A stretch of 64,000 bases of DNA. Origin: Bacteroidales bacterium (GTDB lineage Bacteria > Bacteroidota > Bacteroidia > Bacteroidales > P3). This document shows, in pieces, positions 8,744 to 18,182 of this stretch. A model generated the notes under the pieces. The model saw only the letters and a program-made list of their open reading frames with translations. It had not been told where the DNA came from and searched no databases. Numbering within the stretch: the first letter of the stretch is position 1; every line of letters starts with the position of its first letter. Location: contig JAFYSZ010000024.1 of the NCBI GenBank assembly GCA_017559135.1, positions 1-64,000 of the forward strand, given 5' to 3'. A program made the translations under genes and the position numbers.

Positions 8744-10009
8744 ATGAAAAAATCTAAATCAAATTTAATAAAGTGTTTCGCCTTTTTGCTTATGATATTT
8801 CTTGTACCTACACTTGCAATGGCAGGAGAAGTGTCAATAGGTGATAAGATTTCGGAATTTTTTGGAAGTATGGGCTTTGCTCAACTTGAAGGCAATTGGC
8901 TATGTCTTGTAATGATTTTAGTATCATTCGTATTGCTTTACCTTGCTATTGTAAAAAAGTTTGAGCCTCTTTTATTACTTCCGATAGCTTTTGGTATGCT
9001 TTTGACAAATCTTCCAGGTGCTGGATTATATCACCCTGAACTTTTTGCAGAAGGTCATGTTCATTGGAAAGATTTTGCAGATGCAAACAACGTAGGCTTA
9101 CTTGACTATTTGTATCTTGGAGTTAAACTTGGTATTTACCCATGTTTGATTTTCCTTGGAGTAGGAGCGATGACAGATTTCGGACCATTGTTAGCAAATC
9201 CTAAGAGTTTCCTTCTTGGAGCAGCAGCACAAGTTGCTATTTTCGCAACATTCTTTGGCGCATTGGCATTAGGATTTACTTATGAACAAGCTGGTTCAAT
9301 CGGAATCATAGGTGGAGCAGATGGTCCTACGGCTATCTATATTACATCTAAGTTAGCACCAGAATTATTGGGACCTATCGCCGTTGCTGCTTACTCTTAT
9401 ATGGCGTTAGTACCAGTTATTCAACCTCCTATTATGAAAGCTTTGACTACTGAAAAGGAACGTCAAATTGTTATGAAACAATTACGTAAGGTGTCAAAGA
9501 CTGAAAAAATCATTTTCCCAATTCTTGTAACAGCAATCATTGCCTTATTGTTACCTGCCGCAGCACCGCTTGTAGGTTGCTTGATGTTAGGAAACCTTTT
9601 GCGTGAATGCGGAGTTACAGAACGTTTAAGCAAAACAGTACAAAACGAATTGATGAATATTTGTACAATATTCTTAGGAATATCTGTGGGAGCTACTGCA
9701 ACCGCATCTTCATTCCTTAATCCACAAACTTTGTTAATTCTTGTTCTTGGAGTAACTGCATTCGCATTAGGTAGTGCTTCAGGGGTATTGTTTGCAAAAT
9801 TGATGAACGTATTCTCTAAAAATAAAATCAATCCTTTGATTGGTTCTGCGGGAGTATCGGCTGTACCGATGGCAGCTCGTGTTTCACAAAACGTGGGACA
9901 AGAAGCAAACCCAAGCAACTTCCTTTTAATGCACGCAATGGGACCAAACGTTGCAGGAGTTATAGGCTCAACAGTTGCAGCAGGTGTATTATTAGCATTC
10001 TTAGGATAA
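8744..10009 (+). CDS. mmdB: Na+-pumping decarboxylase beta subunit
   Basis: A 421-residue polytopic membrane protein of the OadB/MmdB/GcdB family. It decarboxylates carboxybiotin and exports Na+. The [14 protein letters not shown] motif near residue 190 holds the conserved aspartate needed for coupling, and the [16 protein letters not shown] and [15 protein letters not shown] motifs near the C-terminus are hallmarks. An extra N-terminal hydrophobic segment (residues 8-28, ending AMA) resembles a signal peptide and is typical of the Bacteroidota forms. It is the last gene of the operon, ended by the hairpin at 10037-10069. The product is a membrane sodium gradient obtained from propionate fermentation. 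Confidence 0.93.
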   Translation: MKKSKSNLIKCFAFLLMIFLVPTLAMAGEVSIGDKISEFFGSMGFAQLEGNWLCLVMILVSFVLLYLAIVKKFEPLLLLPIAFGMLLTNLPGAGLYHPELFAEGHVHWKDFADANNVGLLDYLYLGVKLGIYPCLIFLGVGAMTDFGPLLANPKSFLLGAAAQVAIFATFFGALALGFTYEQAGSIGIIGGADGPTAIYITSKLAPELLGPIAVAAYSYMALVPVIQPPIMKALTTEKERQIVMKQLRKVSKTEKIIFPILVTAIIALLLPAAAPLVGCLMLGNLLRECGVTERLSKTVQNELMNICTIFLGISVGATATASSFLNPQTLLILVLGVTAFALGSASGVLFAKLMNVFSKNKINPLIGSAGVSAVPMAARVSQNVGQEANPSNFLLMHAMGPNVAGVIGSTVAAGVLLAFLG

Positions 10010-10036
10010 TAAGAAATAAAAATAAAAGAAAAAATG

Positions 10037-10069
10037 AGGTGTATCATAACAGGTACACCTTATTTTTTT
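10037..10069 (+). terminator. Terminator of the mmd operon
   Basis: A 7-bp stem AGGTGTA/TACACCT with a 10-base loop is followed by a T-rich tract. It overlaps the region just upstream of the MATE gene, so reading frames that run through it are not coding. Confidence 0.75.
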
Positions 10070-10070
10070 G

Positions 10071-10078
10071 TAATTTTG
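10071..10078 (+). promoter_or_regulatory. Probable -7 element of the MATE gene
   Basis: TAATTTTG follows the mmd terminator directly and ends 9 bases before the ATG at 10088, leaving almost no 5' leader. No TTTG at -33. Confidence 0.45.
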
Positions 10079-10087
10079 CAAGCGAAT

Positions 10088-11446
10088 ATGAAAGTAAACG
10101 AAGAAAAAGCCCTAATCTTAGGCAGAGAAAAAGTAAGCACGTTATTATTGCAATACGCAACACCTGCAATCATTGCACAAATTGCATCAAGCTTATTTAA
10201 CGTGGTAGATAGAATCTTTATAGGACAAGGAGTAGGAGCCTTGGCAATCTCAGGCTTAGCCTTGACTTTTCCTTTTATGAACTTAGCAGCGGCATTTGGA
10301 GCCTTAGTTGGCGTTGGAGCATCGGCCTTAACCTCAATCAAATTAGGGGAAAAAGATTACAAAACCGCACGACTTGTTTTAGGAAACGTAATTATACTAA
10401 ATCTTATCTTCGGAATACTTTTCACAGTTGCTTGCTTGCCATTCCTTGAACCAATATTATATGCCTTTGGAGGAAGTGATCAAACCGTTGCATACGCAAA
10501 AGAATATATGTTTATAATTCTTTTAGGTAACGTATTTACACACTTATATCTCGGCTTAAATGCAGTATTGCGTTCAGCTGGCTATCCAACTAAGGCAATG
10601 TATGTAACGATTTTTGCAGTTGGCTTAAATGCAGTATTAGATGCCTTATTTATCTTAGTATTTAAATGGGGTATTGCAGGAGCAGCGTGGGCTACTGTAA
10701 TCACTCAAATCATTGCAACCCTTGTTTTGATATTTATCTTCTTAAAACAAAATCAAATAGTACACTTTACAAAAGACTGCTTCAAATTAAAGAAAAAAAT
10801 AGTAGCAGATGCTTGCTCTATAGGTATGTCTCCATTTATGACAAACGTAGTTGCGTGTTTAGTAGTTATAATAGTGAATATTCAACTAAAAAAATACGGT
10901 GGCGACTTAGCGATTGGAGCTTACGGAATCATAAATAGTATAGCATTTACTTTCGTTATGATAATTCTTGGTTTGACACAAGGAATGCAACCTATAATTG
11001 GATACAACTATGGTGCGAAAACATACGACAGAGTATTGGAAACCTTGAAAAAAGGTATGGTTGTAGGTTTTGTTATCACCACAATAGGATTTTTATTAGC
11101 AGAATTTACACCACGTTTAATATCAGCCGCATTCTCTTCCGATGAAAAAATGATAGATTTGTCAATAGATGGATTTAGATTGTTTATGATGGCCTTTCCT
11201 TTGGTAGGAATGCAAATTGTAGCCTCTAATTTCTTCCAATCAATAGGCAAAGCACAAAAAGCAATCTTTCTTTCCCTAACACGACAACTAATATTTTTAA
11301 TTCCATTGCTTTTCATCTTACCAAAATTCTGGGGATTAAACGGAGTATGGCTTTCTTCCGCTTTTGCAGATATACTTTCCACATTCGTAGCCTTTGTAGT
11401 GCTATATTTGGAAGTTAAATACATGCGACAACTATTAAAAAAATAA
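10088..11446 (+). CDS. MATE family multidrug/Na+ antiporter
   Basis: A 452-residue, 12-helix protein of the MATE family. The N-terminal GREKVSTLLLQYATPAIIAQIASSLFNVVDRIFIGQGVG-type region and the duplicated half beginning near residue 235 (CSIGMSPFMTNV, then GLTQGMQPIIGYNYGA) identify it. MATE proteins export cationic compounds in exchange for Na+ or H+; a Na+-driven type would fit the sodium pump encoded upstream, but that is inference. The frame is open from 10034, but the extra codons are the mmd terminator and promoter, so ATG 10088 is the start. An MFS gene follows after 6 bases, indicating one transcript. Confidence 0.88.
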   Translation: MKVNEEKALILGREKVSTLLLQYATPAIIAQIASSLFNVVDRIFIGQGVGALAISGLALTFPFMNLAAAFGALVGVGASALTSIKLGEKDYKTARLVLGNVIILNLIFGILFTVACLPFLEPILYAFGGSDQTVAYAKEYMFIILLGNVFTHLYLGLNAVLRSAGYPTKAMYVTIFAVGLNAVLDALFILVFKWGIAGAAWATVITQIIATLVLIFIFLKQNQIVHFTKDCFKLKKKIVADACSIGMSPFMTNVVACLVVIIVNIQLKKYGGDLAIGAYGIINSIAFTFVMIILGLTQGMQPIIGYNYGAKTYDRVLETLKKGMVVGFVITTIGFLLAEFTPRLISAAFSSDEKMIDLSIDGFRLFMMAFPLVGMQIVASNFFQSIGKAQKAIFLSLTRQLIFLIPLLFILPKFWGLNGVWLSSAFADILSTFVAFVVLYLEVKYMRQLLKK

Positions 11447-11452
11447 AACGCT

Positions 11453-12628
11453 ATGAGAGAAAAATTATGGAATAGCAATTATATAAAAGTATGGCTTGCC
11501 AATTTCATGATATTTTTCTCCTTTATGTTGGTAACACCTCTGCTACCAATTTATCTAAGTGAAACCTTTGCAGCAGATAAACACGTAATAGGAATAGTGC
11601 TTTCGGGATATACATTAACAGCTCTTTTAGTGCGTCCTTTTAGTGGCTTTATTGTTGATTCTTATCCAAGAAAACAAGTCCTTTTGATTTGTTTTTTTCT
11701 AATGTTTATATTCTTTGCAGGTTATTTAGTTGCAGGTTCGCTTTTACTTTTTGCAATCGTTAGAACACTTCACGGAGCCCCTTTTGGAGCTACAACAGTT
11801 GCAAATAGCACTGTTGCAATAGATGTTTTGCATCCTTCAAGGAGGGCAGAAGGAATAGGATATTACGGATTAAGTAACAACATTGCAACAGCGATTAGCC
11901 CTTCGGTTGCAATATATATTTATCAGCTAACTCATAATTTTGATTTAATATTTGCAATTTCTATGGCTGTTGCAGGCATAGGATTGATAATAAATGCTAC
12001 TGTAAAGTTAGAAAAAAGAGAATTGATAAAAGATAAAAAGGTAATCTCGTTAGATAGATTTTTCTTATTGAAATCGTGGAGTCAATCACTAACAATGGTT
12101 TGTTTTGCGTTCTCTTACGGAATACTTTCTACATATATAGCTATATATGGTAAAGAACAATTAGGAATAACAAGCGGAACGGGATTGTTTTTCTTGTTAA
12201 TGTCTTTGGGATTGATATGTTCACGCTTAATAGGCAATAAATCATTAAGCAAAGGCAAGATTGTAGAAAATGCTTCAATAGGAATATTGATTTCTCTTGT
12301 AGGATATTTTATTTTTGCAGCAGTAAATAATTCCTTTGGCTATTATTCTGCTGCTCTTATCATAGGATTAGGAAACGGACACATGTTTCCTGCTTTTCAA
12401 ACAATGTATATAAATCTTGCACCACACTCTCAACGTGGCACAGCTAATTCTTCCTTACTTATTTCTTGGGACGTAGGAGTAGGATTAGGCATTTTAATCG
12501 GCGGAGTCGTAGTAGAATATTTCGGATACAATATTTCGTTTTGGGTTTCTGCCGTAGTAAACCTTTTAGGTGTTGTAGGGTTTATTTTCTTTGCTCGTAA
12601 AAGGTATTTAATTGATAGATTAAGATAG
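11453..12628 (+). CDS. MFS transporter
   Basis: A 391-residue major facilitator protein with 12 predicted helices. The loop 2-3 motif is RPFSGFIVDSYPRKQ (a variant of the MFS motif A), and a second-half counterpart LICSRLIGNKSLSKGK is seen. Sequence resembles the YfcJ/YhhS-like group of drug or metabolite exporters; substrate unknown. It starts 6 bases after the MATE gene and is likely co-transcribed, suggesting a shared export role. A complex inverted-repeat region follows. Confidence 0.85.
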   Translation: MREKLWNSNYIKVWLANFMIFFSFMLVTPLLPIYLSETFAADKHVIGIVLSGYTLTALLVRPFSGFIVDSYPRKQVLLICFFLMFIFFAGYLVAGSLLLFAIVRTLHGAPFGATTVANSTVAIDVLHPSRRAEGIGYYGLSNNIATAISPSVAIYIYQLTHNFDLIFAISMAVAGIGLIINATVKLEKRELIKDKKVISLDRFFLLKSWSQSLTMVCFAFSYGILSTYIAIYGKEQLGITSGTGLFFLLMSLGLICSRLIGNKSLSKGKIVENASIGILISLVGYFIFAAVNNSFGYYSAALIIGLGNGHMFPAFQTMYINLAPHSQRGTANSSLLISWDVGVGLGILIGGVVVEYFGYNISFWVSAVVNLLGVVGFIFFARKRYLIDRLR

Positions 12629-12713
12629 TTTTAACTGCGTTGTACTACTATTTTATCTTTGTTGTACTACTAGTACGAAGCCGTTAAAATATTAGTACGA
12701 CAAAGATAAAATA
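12629..12713. terminator. Interleaved inverted repeats between convergent genes
   Basis: Two inverted repeats interleave as A-B-A'-B'. A is 12629-12647 with A' 12671-12689 (16 of 19 match); B is 12649-12669 with B' 12693-12713 (20 of 21 match, the exception a G-U pair). All four arms share the core TTGTACTA or its complement. It probably ends both transcripts; the two hairpins cannot form together without a pseudoknot. Confidence 0.6.
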
Positions 12714-12741
12714 ATTAAAGTAATAAAAAAAAGTAATCAAA

Positions 12742-13176
12742 TTACGAATTTAATCTCTTTTTTATTCGTTTTATGATTTGTAATTTAGCAGGGGAGGCGT
12801 TGATTTGCAGGCTTTGTGCAAAGAAAATCAACTCTTGTTTTATCCAATCTTCTTCTTGTGAGTAGTAAAGTAAGATTTCTACTAACCACATTAAGAGTGA
12901 AACTTGTGTTTTTTCATTAAGCAGATGAATAAAGCAGGTTTCTATTATTTTTTCTTTGTTGCAATTGTCTATTATCTCGGAAATTTCGTTTGAAAGTTTG
13001 CTTTTGTTTTTTAGGGTTAAAGCAATGATTTTGCAAAGCGAACGTCTTGCAGAGTGATTCTCTATTTTGTCAAAATTTTCTAATAAATCAGATAAAAAAT
13101 GCACGGAATAGTTTAGGTCTTCCGTGCATAATTTTTCTAATTGCCAAGCTTGATGAAAAGAAAGTTTTTCAATCAT
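12742..13176 (-). CDS. Hypothetical small helical protein
   Basis: A 144-residue soluble, almost wholly helical protein, rich in Leu, Ile, Lys and Glu, with a pattern like HEAT or ARM helical repeats (for example ARRSLCKIIALTLKN, then QVSLLMWLVEILLYY). No catalytic motif is visible. It starts 4 bases after the stop of the beta-barrel gene and so belongs to the same operon as the TPR and barrel proteins. Proteins of this kind occur widely in Bacteroidota and are sometimes labelled adenylosuccinate lyase by transfer; nothing here supports that enzyme activity. Not recognised further. Confidence 0.7.
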   Translation of the reverse strand: MIEKLSFHQAWQLEKLCTEDLNYSVHFLSDLLENFDKIENHSARRSLCKIIALTLKNKSKLSNEISEIIDNCNKEKIIETCFIHLLNEKTQVSLLMWLVEILLYYSQEEDWIKQELIFFAQSLQINASPAKLQIIKRIKKRLNS

Positions 13177-13180
13177 ATTT

Positions 13181-14869
13181 TTAGAAAGAGTATTTTGCTC
13201 CTCCCATAACGACTATGCGTTGTGAAGGATAGTTGTAGTAGTCAAAATAGCGTTGATATGCGATGTTATTAAGTTCTAAGAAGAATGAAAGTTTATCGTT
13301 GTAGTTGTAATTTGCCCAAAGGTTTACGTCAATCTTGTGTTTTAAATCTTCAACTTCGCCCTTAGGATTCAAACACTTTACTTTGCTTTGATAACTTGGT
13401 ACAAGGCTTATGTTGAATTTGTCGTTTGCGTTGTAGTGTAGCAATAAGTTTGCTTTGAATTTAGGTTTATACCATGCAAATTCAAGTTCTGTTGTTGTTA
13501 TGTTTTGATATAATAAATTAAGGCTTATGTCAAATTTTTTATCTATTTGATATGCTGCGTCAAGTTGTGCATATATTGTTTTTGAGTCGTCATAAACTAT
13601 GGTAAACATATTGTTTAGTCCTGCGTTTTGGTCAAATTGATAGAAATAGTCGTTGTTTACTGTTTTGTATCCTCCTTTTATTGAAAGAAGTATGTTGCTT
13701 TTTATTAGGAAATTGACTTTTGCAAAAATATCCATTTGATTGTTGCTTTCTATTCTTGCAAGTGGTGATAGATATGGGTTTTCTATTCTGAGTTGATTGA
13801 GAGTTGCAAAGTCATAGTGGCTTATTATTCCTGCTTTTATTTTGATTAGTTCGGCAAGTGTAGGAGTTTCTATATAGGCTGATGGTAATATCATAAATTC
13901 TTTGCGGTTTCCAAAGGTAGGTACGAAATCTAATGCTATGTTTAGTTTAAGATTTTTTAGATTTAGGTTTGTGTAAGGTCTTATTGCTGCATTGCTAAGT
14001 GTGTTATCAAATGGTAGCGGAAGTATTTCATTGTAAAATAATGCTAAGTCTTTTGCTTCGTATTTTCCGAGTGAGAGATTGTAGTTTAAATTCAAGCCTA
14101 TGTTTTGTTTGTCGCTGCCGAGGAATTTGAAATTCTTGTGAAGGTCGGCTGAGGCTGTGAAAAAGGTTTCTTGTCTGCCCCATTTGTTGAAGGTGTGATT
14201 GATTGCAAAGTTCAAGGAGTTGTGTAGGGCTGAGTTTTCGCGATAAATGCTTTTGTATTTTAGGAATCCTCCTACGTTATGATAGGGTGCGACATAGGTT
14301 TTCTTGTCTATGTTAAGGCTATCTATGAATCCGTAGAAGTATTGTTGTTGATGATTGTAGTTTATGCCGGCATCTAAAAAGAATTTCTTCCATATCTTTT
14401 TTGCGTACAGGGTTAAGTCGTTGTTTGCAAAGGTTGAGTTTCCGTAATTCTCAATTTGTCCTAAGGAAGAGTTGTGCCTGAAATGTGTTGAGTAAATAAA
14501 ATCTTTTGAACGCTTTTGTGTGTAGGATAAGTCTACAAGTGAGCTGAAATATGAGCCGACTCCTGCTTTTATGTGTGAGTTATAGAGTTTTGATAGGGGT
14601 TCTCCTTTTACTTTTGCAGGTTTTATTTGTTCAAAAACCATTGTTGTAGGAAATTGTTTTGTGGTTTTCTCGTATTGAAATGCAGGCATATCAAATTTTG
14701 TCTCGTAGATTTGAGGCTTTTCGTTTATTTTAAATGCCTCGTTCACCACAGGGTCAAATATTGTCCTTACTATAATATCTTCATTATAGACACTTGCACT
14801 GTCTTCTTGTGAAAATGCGATGTAATTTATGCTTAATGCTGCTAATAATGTTAAAATATATTTTTTCAT
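13181..14869 (-). CDS. Outer-membrane beta-barrel protein
   Basis: A 562-residue protein with a signal peptide (residues 1-20, ending AFS-QE), a 75-residue periplasmic N-terminal segment, then alternating amphipathic strands characteristic of a TonB-receptor-like barrel, ending in VVMGGAKYSF with the terminal phenylalanine of an outer-membrane insertion signal. There is no plug domain of normal size and no TonB box was recognised, so a classical TonB-dependent receptor is unlikely. It lies 2 bases after the large TPR gene and 4 bases before the small helical gene. A TPR lipid- or protein-handling partner plus barrel suggests an envelope assembly or transport pair; the substrate is unknown. 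Confidence 0.75.
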   Translation of the reverse strand: MKKYILTLLAALSINYIAFSQEDSASVYNEDIIVRTIFDPVVNEAFKINEKPQIYETKFDMPAFQYEKTTKQFPTTMVFEQIKPAKVKGEPLSKLYNSHIKAGVGSYFSSLVDLSYTQKRSKDFIYSTHFRHNSSLGQIENYGNSTFANNDLTLYAKKIWKKFFLDAGINYNHQQQYFYGFIDSLNIDKKTYVAPYHNVGGFLKYKSIYRENSALHNSLNFAINHTFNKWGRQETFFTASADLHKNFKFLGSDKQNIGLNLNYNLSLGKYEAKDLALFYNEILPLPFDNTLSNAAIRPYTNLNLKNLKLNIALDFVPTFGNRKEFMILPSAYIETPTLAELIKIKAGIISHYDFATLNQLRIENPYLSPLARIESNNQMDIFAKVNFLIKSNILLSIKGGYKTVNNDYFYQFDQNAGLNNMFTIVYDDSKTIYAQLDAAYQIDKKFDISLNLLYQNITTTELEFAWYKPKFKANLLLHYNANDKFNISLVPSYQSKVKCLNPKGEVEDLKHKIDVNLWANYNYNDKLSFFLELNNIAYQRYFDYYNYPSQRIVVMGGAKYSF

Positions 14870-14871
14870 AC

Positions 14872-17800
14872 TTATTTGTTTTCTATTATTATTTCGTCTA
14901 TTGCTTCTTTTTGTTCTTGTAATTTTTGTTCTTGTAATTTTTGTTCTTGCGAGTGTTTGTTATTTATTTGATCGAGTTTGTCTTGTGCTTCTTTTATAAT
15001 TGTTTCGTCTCCTTCATAGTTTTCTATGATACTTTGTAGCGTTTGTTTTGCTTGTATTTTATTGCCTCGCTCTTTGAAAATGTCGGCCCAAAGTATGAAT
15101 GCCTTTGCTAACCAGTATTCACTGCTTGGATTGCTTGTGATTTCTAAGATGATTTTTTCTGCTTCGTCCAAATTGACATTGTTATATTGGATTTCTGCAA
15201 GTGTGTACTGTGCTTCTGAGGCGTATTCGGTGTTTTTTGCTTTTGTAAGTTTCTTAAATTCTTCTATTGCTTGACCTGAATTGCCATTTTTTAAAAGAGA
15301 TTTTGCTAAATAGTAAGATGCTTTTTCGGAAATGTTTTCATCGGTTTTTTCAAGCGAGAGAAGTTTGTTTGAAGCAATGATTGTTGAATCGAATTTGTTT
15401 AACAAATAGTAGCATTCCATTTCTCCTAAGAGTGCTTGAAGTTTATGATTGCTGATTTCGGCGATTTGTTCAAGTAAACAAAATTCTGTAAGTGCTGTTT
15501 CGTAGTTTTTGAATTCGAGATTAAGGTTTGCTGCTTTTATTATCGCTTTTTCTGTAAAGGCGTTCTTTGATTTGTTAATTATATTTTCATAAGATGTTAA
15601 TGCTTCTTGCTTTTGATTGTTTTTTGTCAAACAATCTGCTAAGTAATAGTTTGCTGCAACATAGAATGCTCCGTCAGGGTATTTTGAAATATAGTCTTGG
15701 AAACCTGCTATTGCTCTTTGACAGTTTCCGCTCATATATTGATTTTCGATTGCTTGGAAACTGATTGAGTCTTGTTCGCTTTGTGTGATTTCTGCTTCTG
15801 GAATCTTTTTTGTGTATGCGATAAAGTCGTCTATATTGCCTGCTTCAATGTAGATTGTCTTTATGTTATTTAAGGCAGATTTCGCTTCTTCGGTGCCAGG
15901 GTATGTTTCTACAACTTTTTTTAGGTGAGTTAGGGCTTCTTTTTCTTTTCCCATGTTGTAATATATCATTCCTATTTTTGCGTAAGCGTCAATTGCGTGA
16001 ATTGATTGAGGAAAGTCTTTTGTGATTTCGTTGTATAGTTCGAGTGATTTAGGGTATAAATCAAGTGTTAGGTAAGAATTTGCTAATTCATACTTCATAC
16101 TTGCTACGTAATTGCTTTTTGGAAATTGAGATAAGGCTGATTCTAATATGGAAATCTTTCTGTCGTAATTGCCTAAGGCTCCATACGCCATTCCTTTTTG
16201 GTAACTTGCATAGTCAGCGTCTAATTTGTTTTTTGAAATTACGTAATCGTATTCTTTTATTGCGTTTTGGAAGTCTTTACCCATGTATAAACAATCTGCA
16301 TAGCGACATTTTGCGTCTATATTCATTGTTTCGTTTTGTGCGTTTTCGCAAATTTTGAAGTATTTTAGTGCTTGGCTATATTTTTTTTGTTTAAATAGGT
16401 CGTAACCCATTGTGTAGTTTGCGTGATTGTAGTAAACGCTCGTTTTTGAACCTGAGGTAGAAAAGAATTTTTCAAGATTGAGAATCGAAAGAGGGTAATT
16501 TTCCATTTGATAGTATGATTCTCCTTTTAAATAGTAAGCAATAGCAGTGATTTCGTTTGAATGAGATTGTGTAAGCGACTTGTCAAGATAAATTATCGCT
16601 TCATCAAGTTTGTTTTCGTTGAAACACTCAATCGCTCTGTTTAAACAAATTTTTTGATAGGCTTGATTGATAACTTTATTCCTTTCTGTCATTTGTTCAA
16701 TCATCTCAATTGCATCGCGATAGTTTTGTGTATTTCCGTAAAGCTGAGCAAGGTATTCTTTTGCTTCGTTTGCATTTTTCGATTTTGGAAATAATTCAAT
16801 GTAAGTCTGGAATGCTTTGATAGATTCGTTGAAAGCAGAACTTGTTTCGTATGAAAGTTTAGCGTAATTGAGTAAAGCCTTTTCTTTAATCTTGTCGTCA
16901 AAGTCGTATTTGTATGCTTCCTTAAACATAGACTTTGCAGAAATTTTATTATTCAACTGCAAATAACAAATTCCTAAGTGATAAAGTGCATTTTGTGAGA
17001 GAGAATCGTTGTTGTCGCCTGCTTTTTCTAAATATGTCTTTGCTCTCTCGTATTGTTTCTCTTCTAAAAGTGTAAATCCTAAAAGATAGTAATCCTGAGG
17101 CGTTGCAACATTTGGTGCTTGTAGGGATTTTTCAAGATAAGGTATTGCTTCGCTATAACGACCAAGTTTATAGTAAGCGTCTCCTAACATTTTATTTAAT
17201 TCAGAACTATTTTTAGATTTTGAATTGTTTGAAAGTTCAGAGGCAATCTCAATTAGTTCTTCATATTTCTTTTCTTTGTAGTAGATTTGTGCTATATAAT
17301 AAGGTACTATCTTTCCAAAATTTTTTTCAGTCCTTAAAGAAAGAAATTCTTTTAATGCTTTGTTGTATTCTTCTTCTTCATAAAGAATGTGTCCGTAGAA
17401 ATAAGTTGCGGCAACTGCGTATTTGCTTCTTGCGTCTTTTACTTGCTTGAAAGATTTCTTTGCATTGTCGTAGTCTTTTTGCATAAATTGACAATGACCT
17501 CGCTTGTAATAATATTCATACTTGGTGTTTTGTGGCAAAGTCTTGATGTTGATTTGCGAATATATGCTTTCAGCTTTATCAAACTGTTGATTGCGTACGT
17601 AATGATTGGCTAAAAGAAATTTTGCGTCATTTACTCTGTGGCTTTCCTCGAAATTGTTTATGAAATCAATCAAAAGTTTGTCTGTATCGTTATTCATCAA
17701 CTCGTAAGCACACGATGCTTGAAAAAAATGTGCATCTTCTAACGATAAAGTGTTATTTGTTTTGTTTTTTTCAATGTAATTACTGAATTGTTCAAAGCTT

Positions 17801-17943
17801 AATGAGTAGTTTTTGCTCTCATAATTCTCAAAAGCTTGCTTTAAATCATCTGTTTTCTTTATCTCTGTTTTTTGAGCAAAGAGAATAAAAGGTATTAAAA
17901 ATAAATTCGTTGCGATAAATAGCTTTTTGGTATTCTTTTTCAT
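14872..17943 (-). CDS. Large periplasmic tetratricopeptide-repeat protein
   Basis: A 1023-residue protein with a signal peptide (residues 1-23, ending LFAQ) and TPR units over nearly the whole length; clear A/B helix pairs include YYKRGHCQFMQKDYDNAKKS, AYYKLGRYSEAIPYLEKSL and YYNMGKEKEALTHLKKVV. TPR arrays of this type bind other proteins. The C-terminus is a Gln/Glu/Lys coil made from a 15-base in-frame repeat (KLQEQ units). It is the first gene of a tight three-gene operon with the outer-membrane barrel, so it probably works on the periplasmic face of that barrel. A similar TPR plus barrel pair is common in Bacteroidales but its role is, to my knowledge, not defined. Confidence 0.8.
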   Translation of the reverse strand: MKKNTKKLFIATNLFLIPFILFAQKTEIKKTDDLKQAFENYESKNYSLSFEQFSNYIEKNKTNNTLSLEDAHFFQASCAYELMNNDTDKLLIDFINNFEESHRVNDAKFLLANHYVRNQQFDKAESIYSQINIKTLPQNTKYEYYYKRGHCQFMQKDYDNAKKSFKQVKDARSKYAVAATYFYGHILYEEEEYNKALKEFLSLRTEKNFGKIVPYYIAQIYYKEKKYEELIEIASELSNNSKSKNSSELNKMLGDAYYKLGRYSEAIPYLEKSLQAPNVATPQDYYLLGFTLLEEKQYERAKTYLEKAGDNNDSLSQNALYHLGICYLQLNNKISAKSMFKEAYKYDFDDKIKEKALLNYAKLSYETSSAFNESIKAFQTYIELFPKSKNANEAKEYLAQLYGNTQNYRDAIEMIEQMTERNKVINQAYQKICLNRAIECFNENKLDEAIIYLDKSLTQSHSNEITAIAYYLKGESYYQMENYPLSILNLEKFFSTSGSKTSVYYNHANYTMGYDLFKQKKYSQALKYFKICENAQNETMNIDAKCRYADCLYMGKDFQNAIKEYDYVISKNKLDADYASYQKGMAYGALGNYDRKISILESALSQFPKSNYVASMKYELANSYLTLDLYPKSLELYNEITKDFPQSIHAIDAYAKIGMIYYNMGKEKEALTHLKKVVETYPGTEEAKSALNNIKTIYIEAGNIDDFIAYTKKIPEAEITQSEQDSISFQAIENQYMSGNCQRAIAGFQDYISKYPDGAFYVAANYYLADCLTKNNQKQEALTSYENIINKSKNAFTEKAIIKAANLNLEFKNYETALTEFCLLEQIAEISNHKLQALLGEMECYYLLNKFDSTIIASNKLLSLEKTDENISEKASYYLAKSLLKNGNSGQAIEEFKKLTKAKNTEYASEAQYTLAEIQYNNVNLDEAEKIILEITSNPSSEYWLAKAFILWADIFKERGNKIQAKQTLQSIIENYEGDETIIKEAQDKLDQINNKHSQEQKLQEQKLQEQKEAIDEIIIENK
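14911..14949 (-). repeat. 15-bp in-frame tandem repeat in the TPR gene
   Basis: TTGTTCTTGTAATTT is present at 14911-14925 and 14926-14940, with a partial third copy to 14949. It encodes repeated LQEQK near the C-terminus; a slip would add or remove five residues without a frameshift. Confidence 0.85.
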
Positions 17944-18062
17944 TTTAATATAATTTTAAAGGACTAAATTACAACAAAAAAACCATATATGGTATTTAGT
18001 TTTCATTTTTTTTTAACGTTGAAATGTTGAAAAAAGTGTGCGAGTGATTTAAAGGCTAAAAT

Positions 18063-18146
18063 AATTCATAGAAATAAAAAAATAAAACAAAGAAATAATT
18101 TTCTAAAACAAAGAAATAATTTTTTAAAACATAGAAAAAATATACA
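18063..18146 (+). repeat. 21-bp-period intergenic repeat, 4 units
   Basis: Units start at 18063, 18084, 18105 and 18126. The two central ones have head AAAACAAAG and body AAATAATTTTCT or AAATAATTTTTT; outer ones are degenerate. It lies between the divergent TPR gene and rsfS, the one case not at a gene 3' end. Confidence 0.8.
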
Positions 18147-18182
18147 ACTTTTTGTAAAAATTAGCGTTATTATAATTATTCG

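Noticed and set aside
10034..10087. 18-codon N-terminal extension of the MATE protein
   Set aside because: Encoded by the terminator hairpin and T tract of the mmd operon and by the -7 box.
12742..13176. Adenylosuccinate lyase
   Set aside because: Only 144 residues, without the lyase signature; such labels on this family look like annotation transfer.
13181..14869. TonB-dependent receptor
   Set aside because: No plug domain or TonB box recognised, and at 562 residues it is short for the family; called a generic outer-membrane barrel.
16065..16358. Cys/Leu-rich open frames opposite the TPR gene
   Set aside because: Antisense shadows of a well-supported coding frame, with no start signals or family resemblance.
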